NCBI RefSeq assembly: GCF_900109925.1
Contig: NZ_FOBW01000010.1
Location: 7,710 to 71,709 of the forward strand
DNA length: 64,000 bases
Reading direction: 5' to 3'
DNA from: Mesobacillus persicus
Lineage (GTDB): Bacteria; Bacillota; Bacilli; Bacillales; Cytobacillaceae
Numbering within the stretch: position 1 is the first letter of the stretch; each line of letters opens with the position of its first letter. Below the pieces are notes generated by a model. That model was not told the origin of the DNA, did no database searches, and saw only the letters and a program-made list of their open reading frames with translations. Both the position numbers and the translations under genes were made by a program. Below are positions 60,699 to 64,000 of the stretch, one piece after another.

Positions 60699-60812
60699 AG
60701 GGAATACAAGCTTATTCAAGTGATACGGGTTTTAAGGATGTTTTCCTTGTATTCCCTGGAGGCCAATGCCTTATTAGGATGGTATATTCCCTGCCTAGGC
60801 AAGATATTCCCC
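60699..60812. promoter_or_regulatory. cluster of four AGGGAATA-type sites upstream of putP
   Basis: AGGGAATACAAG at 60699-60710 (plus), its exact inverse at 60746-60757, AGGGAATATACC at 60792-60781 (minus) and GGGGAATATCTTG at 60812-60800 (minus). The first two form a 12-bp perfect inverted repeat with a 35-bp gap. They lie 76-190 bp ahead of putP and may be operators. The rest of 60813-61000 shows nothing I can name. Confidence 0.5.
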
Positions 60813-61006
60813 TTTGCCCCAATTACACTAACTTGCCAAATTATAACAATAGACCAGAATCTCCCTCATATTTTAATAGAAGTCGGCTTCATAAGCGCGT
60901 TCTTTAACACGAAACCTTTCCAAGACCTATATGGAAAGTACACTTTGTTCCCAATCCAGTTAGATAACGAATAGTTAGAGTTTCGCTAATGTGTTCGAAT
61001 GCAAAA

Positions 61007-61025
61007 GAGCTACCTAAGGTAGCTC
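61007..61025 (-). terminator. terminator overlapping the peroxidase stop
   Basis: GAGCTACC/GGTAGCTC with a 3-nt loop, followed on the minus strand by TTTTGC; the stop codon is in the stem. Confidence 0.75.
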
Positions 61026-62093
61026 CGGCTTCGTATAGACTGGTGGCTCCCCACCCAGGACTTCTAAAAAAGCTAATAAATCATCTTTTTCTTCCTCAGT
61101 TAATCCCAAAGGATTCATGAACTGTTTCATGAAGAAGCTAGTATTGGGATGACCGTCTCCACCACGATCATAATAATCAATAACTTCTTCTAATGTTGCT
61201 AAGCTACCATCCCTCATATACGGTTCGGTATGCGTAATCCCATATAAACTTGGGGTTCGAATTCTTCCAATATCGCTCTCGTCTCCGGTAACAGCGAAGC
61301 GGCCAACGTCATCTGTGTTGATGCCGATATTATAATATTGGTTATCAGATAAATTTTCCCCATTATGACAAGTGCTACAAAATGCTTTCCCAGCAAATAA
61401 ATTTAGACCACGTACCTCTTGGTCTGTTAAGGCTTCAGGATCTCCATTTAAAAACTGGTCATACGGTGTATCCTTCACAACAATTAACCTCTGAAAAGCA
61501 GCTAGCGCTTTAGCGATATTGTTTTCTGTTATACCATCTTCAAAGGCTGAAGCAAAAAGATCTTCATAACCTTTAACGGCTCTTAATTCAATCAATAACT
61601 CATCTAACGACTGATCCATTTCATCAGGATTTTGTATTGGACCTAGCGCTTGCTCTTCCAGTGAACTTGCCCGACCATCCCAAAAATAAGTGGAATAATA
61701 ACCAGAGTTGATAATGGTTGGACTGTTTCTGGCTCCATCATCACCATCGACCTTCTCAAATGTTGGCCGGTCATCACCGTATCCCTTTTCAGGATCATGA
61801 CAAGTGGCACAACTTATTTCATTGTTGCCAGAAAGTCTTGAATCAAAGAATAAAATCCGACCTAATTCCAATACTTCTTGTTCCATAGGATTATCAACCG
61901 GAATAGACACATCCCCAAGAGGAACGAGCATTCCATTACTGAGTAGCGCACTTTTCATACCATCGACTGATGGCTGAATTGCTTTCTCTTCCTTAATTCT
62001 TTCTACAGCTGAAATAGGTTTGTTATCCGTTTCAGCAGAACAGCCTAGTAATATAAAAGGAATTAAAAAAATAGGATATAGATACTTTCTCAT
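61014..62093 (-). CDS. di-haem cytochrome c peroxidase lipoprotein (CcpA/MauG family)
   Basis: A 359-aa extracytoplasmic lipoprotein: signal ending ILLGC (Cys near residue 18). Two haem c motifs, CATCH (with SRLSGNNEISCATCHDPEKGYGD, the family hallmark) and CSTCH, plus YFWDGRASSLEEQALGP and MRDGSLATLEEVIDYY. Such proteins reduce hydrogen peroxide using cytochrome c, or oxidise protein substrates as MauG does. In Gram-positive cells it would sit on the outer membrane face. Start ATG 62093. Single gene. Confidence 0.9.
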   Translation of the reverse strand: MRKYLYPIFLIPFILLGCSAETDNKPISAVERIKEEKAIQPSVDGMKSALLSNGMLVPLGDVSIPVDNPMEQEVLELGRILFFDSRLSGNNEISCATCHDPEKGYGDDRPTFEKVDGDDGARNSPTIINSGYYSTYFWDGRASSLEEQALGPIQNPDEMDQSLDELLIELRAVKGYEDLFASAFEDGITENNIAKALAAFQRLIVVKDTPYDQFLNGDPEALTDQEVRGLNLFAGKAFCSTCHNGENLSDNQYYNIGINTDDVGRFAVTGDESDIGRIRTPSLYGITHTEPYMRDGSLATLEEVIDYYDRGGDGHPNTSFFMKQFMNPLGLTEEEKDDLLAFLEVLGGEPPVYTKPELP

Positions 62094-62285
62094 ATTTGAT
62101 CGAACCTTTCTTTAGTGTCTACCTTTATTATAATTCTAGAACAACTTTCATAGCTGAATGTAATGTGGCTATATTATTAACAGTGAGAAAGCTATTTTTA
62201 TAAATTGCCGGATAAATGATATGCTAGGAACTGATGACAACCCGGGATAAGCTTCAATATAAGGAAAAAGAGAGGTGGGATTTTG

Positions 62286-63017
62286 GTGGAGTGGTTAATC
62301 CAATATAATAAAAGGTACATTTTTGAAATGTTCTCAACCAGCCATATTCTTGTTCTTCTTCTTTTTCTAATTGGGTCTGTTACCATTTTTATTTTTCGAA
62401 ATAAATTAAAAAAGGTAAAATGGAGACCCATCGAAATCGGGATTGCTCTTTCGTTGCTATTTTTTGAAGTTGCTTTTCATATATGGTTACTTGCATCTGG
62501 TTATTGGGATGCGAGTGATTCAATTCCGATTGAATTATGTAGCATAAGCTTAATTTTAACAATTGTCCTGCTTTTAACGGGACGCAAATTGATATATGAA
62601 CTTTTACTATTTTCGGCATTATTAGGGGCAACCCAAGCCTTGATTACGCCTGTCCTGTACTATGATTTTCCCCATTTCCGTTTCTTATATTTTTTCTATA
62701 CCCATGTGATGATGATTTGGGTGGCCCTATATTTTACTTGGGTAAAGGGTTTTCGACCAACGATTTGGTCTGTTGGTAAAGTGTTTATCTTCTTAAATGT
62801 TTTACTGCCCATCGTCATACTCGTCAATACACTTGTGGATGGGAATTATATGTTTTTGAGTCACAAACCCAAAACCGCAAGTCTTCTCGATTTCCTCGGC
62901 CCCCATCCATGGTACATTTTATCCATGGAGGCAATTCTCCTTTCCTTAAGTTTGTTTGTCTGGTTACTTTTAAGGGAAAAAGGCGATAAAAGGGCAGTTG
63001 TTAGAAAAAGCAATTGA
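62286..63017 (+). CDS. TIGR02206/YwaF-type integral membrane protein
   Basis: A 243-aa protein with about seven transmembrane helices, short N-terminal amphipathic part FEMFSTSHILVLLLFLIG and conserved FFYTHVMMIWVALYFTW and GPHPWYIL, features of the YwaF/TIGR02206 family. Function unknown. The start is either TTG 62283 or GTG 62286 behind AGAGGTGG; the GTG has the better spacing. Confidence 0.83.
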   Translation: MEWLIQYNKRYIFEMFSTSHILVLLLFLIGSVTIFIFRNKLKKVKWRPIEIGIALSLLFFEVAFHIWLLASGYWDASDSIPIELCSISLILTIVLLLTGRKLIYELLLFSALLGATQALITPVLYYDFPHFRFLYFFYTHVMMIWVALYFTWVKGFRPTIWSVGKVFIFLNVLLPIVILVNTLVDGNYMFLSHKPKTASLLDFLGPHPWYILSMEAILLSLSLFVWLLLREKGDKRAVVRKSN

Positions 63018-63030
63018 AACAAAGACAATA

Positions 63031-63060
63031 AAAGCTAGCCCTCAATGAGCTAGCTTTCTT
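63031..63060. terminator. bidirectional terminator
   Basis: AAAGCTAGC/GCTAGCTTT (63031-63039 with 63049-63057) between convergent genes, overlapping the last codons of the gene at 63050. Confidence 0.78.
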
Positions 63061-63412
63061 CGTGAATCTCCTTAAACAATCGACAATAATTGGTTAATGT
63101 ATAAAGCCTCCCAGAAAAAATATATAAATCATTCAGGTTATTCTCCATGTATTCTGTAACATCACCCCATGCAGTAACAAATCGATCTATTAACATGGGG
63201 GAAGACCTTTCATCCCAGGCGTGCATGTTTACTCGCATCAACTCATCCGCAATCGTACCTAATCGGTATTCATCAATAATGAGCTTTAACCGAAATAACT
63301 TATCAGGTTGAGAGAAATGTTTATTAGGACCATGATAAATAAGATCTACAAATTCAACGAAACTTTTAAGATTTGTCGCTAATAAAATCGCTTTTTGACG
63401 CTCCAATTCCAT
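63050..63412 (-). CDS. hypothetical protein
   Basis: A 120-aa acidic, mainly helical cytosolic protein without signal or membrane segments (SFVEFVDLIYHG, LIIDEYRLGTIADELMRVNMHAWDE, TNYCRLFKEIHEE). No family recognised. Start ATG 63412 is ten bases after AAAGGG; GTG 63421 lies at the edge of that ribosome binding site. Confidence 0.6.
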   Translation of the reverse strand: MELERQKAILLATNLKSFVEFVDLIYHGPNKHFSQPDKLFRLKLIIDEYRLGTIADELMRVNMHAWDERSSPMLIDRFVTAWGDVTEYMENNLNDLYIFSGRLYTLTNYCRLFKEIHEES

Positions 63413-63520
63413 TTCCTTCACACCCTTTAATCAAAAATGGTCTTTAAAAGTGTATGAAGTGGCTCGAGAAGATATTTCTTGCAAAAAAAAACCACCTTAT
63501 TGGCAGCCCTCTACATCTTA

Positions 63521-64000
63521 TTATTTTTCTGCTTGTCGGTTAAAAGCATATTCTTTAAAAGAAAAGCTAAAGAGCTTACGTTCCACGCGTCCTTTTTCAC
63601 TAGTCAATTTATACCATGATTGGCCAATGTAGAACGGGTTTGAAATCATTTTATCAACTATATTAGAGATTTCAAATTCTGCTTGTTGAGGTTCAACTGT
63701 ATTTTTCACAGAGAGTGCGACGACAAAGTACGTCTTGTCCTCAACAATTTCAAGTAATTCTAGATGAAATTGACCATAATGTTTTTGGTTAAACACCGTT
63801 AAGACGTCTTCTATACTTTTTTTAACGTCTATTTCATGCTTACTTGCTTGTGTCCAATTACAAATCACTGGTTCAAAAATGGACAACGTGAGGATATAGT
63901 GAGAGGCATATTCGCGAGGGTCGAAGCTTTTTTTGCTAAACTCAGGCTTCTCCACAGGAATGACAATATATTTTTTGTAGTCAGCAAAAAATTGAGTGCT
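63521..64000 (-). CDS. hypothetical protein, truncated by the window edge
   Basis: An open frame that runs past the right edge: upstream of the possible GTG 63955, the frame stays open through the last 45 bases, with a plausible continuation (FFADYKKYIVIPVEKPEF). At least 159 residues are visible, with a strand-rich pattern FHLELLEIVEDKTYFVVALSV and a C-terminus KLFSFSFKEYAFNRQAEK. Not recognised. The 5' end and true start are outside the window. Confidence 0.6.
   Translation of the reverse strand, partial: STQFFADYKKYIVIPVEKPEFSKKSFDPREYASHYILTLSIFEPVICNWTQASKHEIDVKKSIEDVLTVFNQKHYGQFHLELLEIVEDKTYFVVALSVKNTVEPQQAEFEISNIVDKMISNPFYIGQSWYKLTSEKGRVERKLFSFSFKEYAFNRQAEK

Noticed and set aside
60669-60974. 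101-aa ORF upstream of putP
   Set aside because: It starts within the putP leader, has no ribosome binding site and covers the repeated-motif region.

Overview
This window comes from an endospore-forming, low-GC Gram-positive bacterium of the Bacillaceae. Many products closely resemble Bacillus subtilis proteins (CotJABC, SigH, Spo0E family, a GerA-type receptor, the yng leucine cluster, MtnE/MtnU, ScoAB, YitT, YusW and YczI types). Frequent TTG/GTG starts behind strong AGGAGG-type ribosome binding sites and U-tailed terminators fit the same group. I cannot name the species; a Neobacillus/Mesobacillus-like soil bacillus is a guess.

Layout. 1-700: the 5' end of a 16S rRNA gene on the minus strand with its boxA leader and two tandem promoters. 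974-6841: a K+/H+ antiporter, an aldo/keto reductase, a CAP-domain lipoprotein and the cotJABC spore-coat operon. 7038-8667: a two-gene unit whose second gene is a strong selenoprotein candidate, with an in-frame TGA in a U-G-S-C motif followed by a bacterial SECIS-like hairpin. 9311-16134: a DMT transporter, PEP carboxylase, a SulP anion transporter with an ArsR repressor, and a YusW-type lipoprotein. 16275-26683: two YitT paralogues flanking a beta-helix protein, an XRE regulator, a SigH-like sigma factor, a thioesterase, ChrA, an SGNH hydrolase, a Spo0E-family phosphatase and tRNA-Arg(CCT).

26873-42240 is the most striking block. An eleven-gene minus-strand operon encodes two acyl-CoA ligases, two acyl-CoA dehydrogenases, a biotin-dependent carboxyltransferase with a free biotin carrier, two enoyl-CoA hydratases, a MaoC hydratase and an AtuA-type pair. 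It starts just downstream of a near-perfect sigma-54 (-24/-12) promoter. The divergently transcribed gene encodes a CBS-PAS-PAS-AAA+-Fis sigma-54 activator. A second sigma-54 promoter precedes another acyl-CoA ligase on the far side of that activator. The gene content resembles the acyclic-terpene (Atu) or leucine/isovalerate (Liu) logic: activate, dehydrogenate, carboxylate, hydrate. The operon has no biotin carboxylase of its own.

42413-44440: divergent MtnU-type omega-amidase and MtnE-type aminotransferase, followed by a 52-bp tandem palindromic repeat array. 44849-54747: the yngJIHGFE leucine/isovalerate degradation operon, continued by scoAB, with a TetR regulator and two matching palindromic operators ahead of yngJ. 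Together these genes would take isovaleryl-CoA to acetoacetate plus acetyl-CoA and then to acetoacetyl-CoA. 54954-58960: a ger(A-C-small-B) germinant-receptor operon. 59148-64000: a proline symporter with a repeated upstream motif, a di-haem cytochrome c peroxidase lipoprotein, a TIGR02206/YwaF-type membrane protein and two unrecognised genes, the last running off the window edge.
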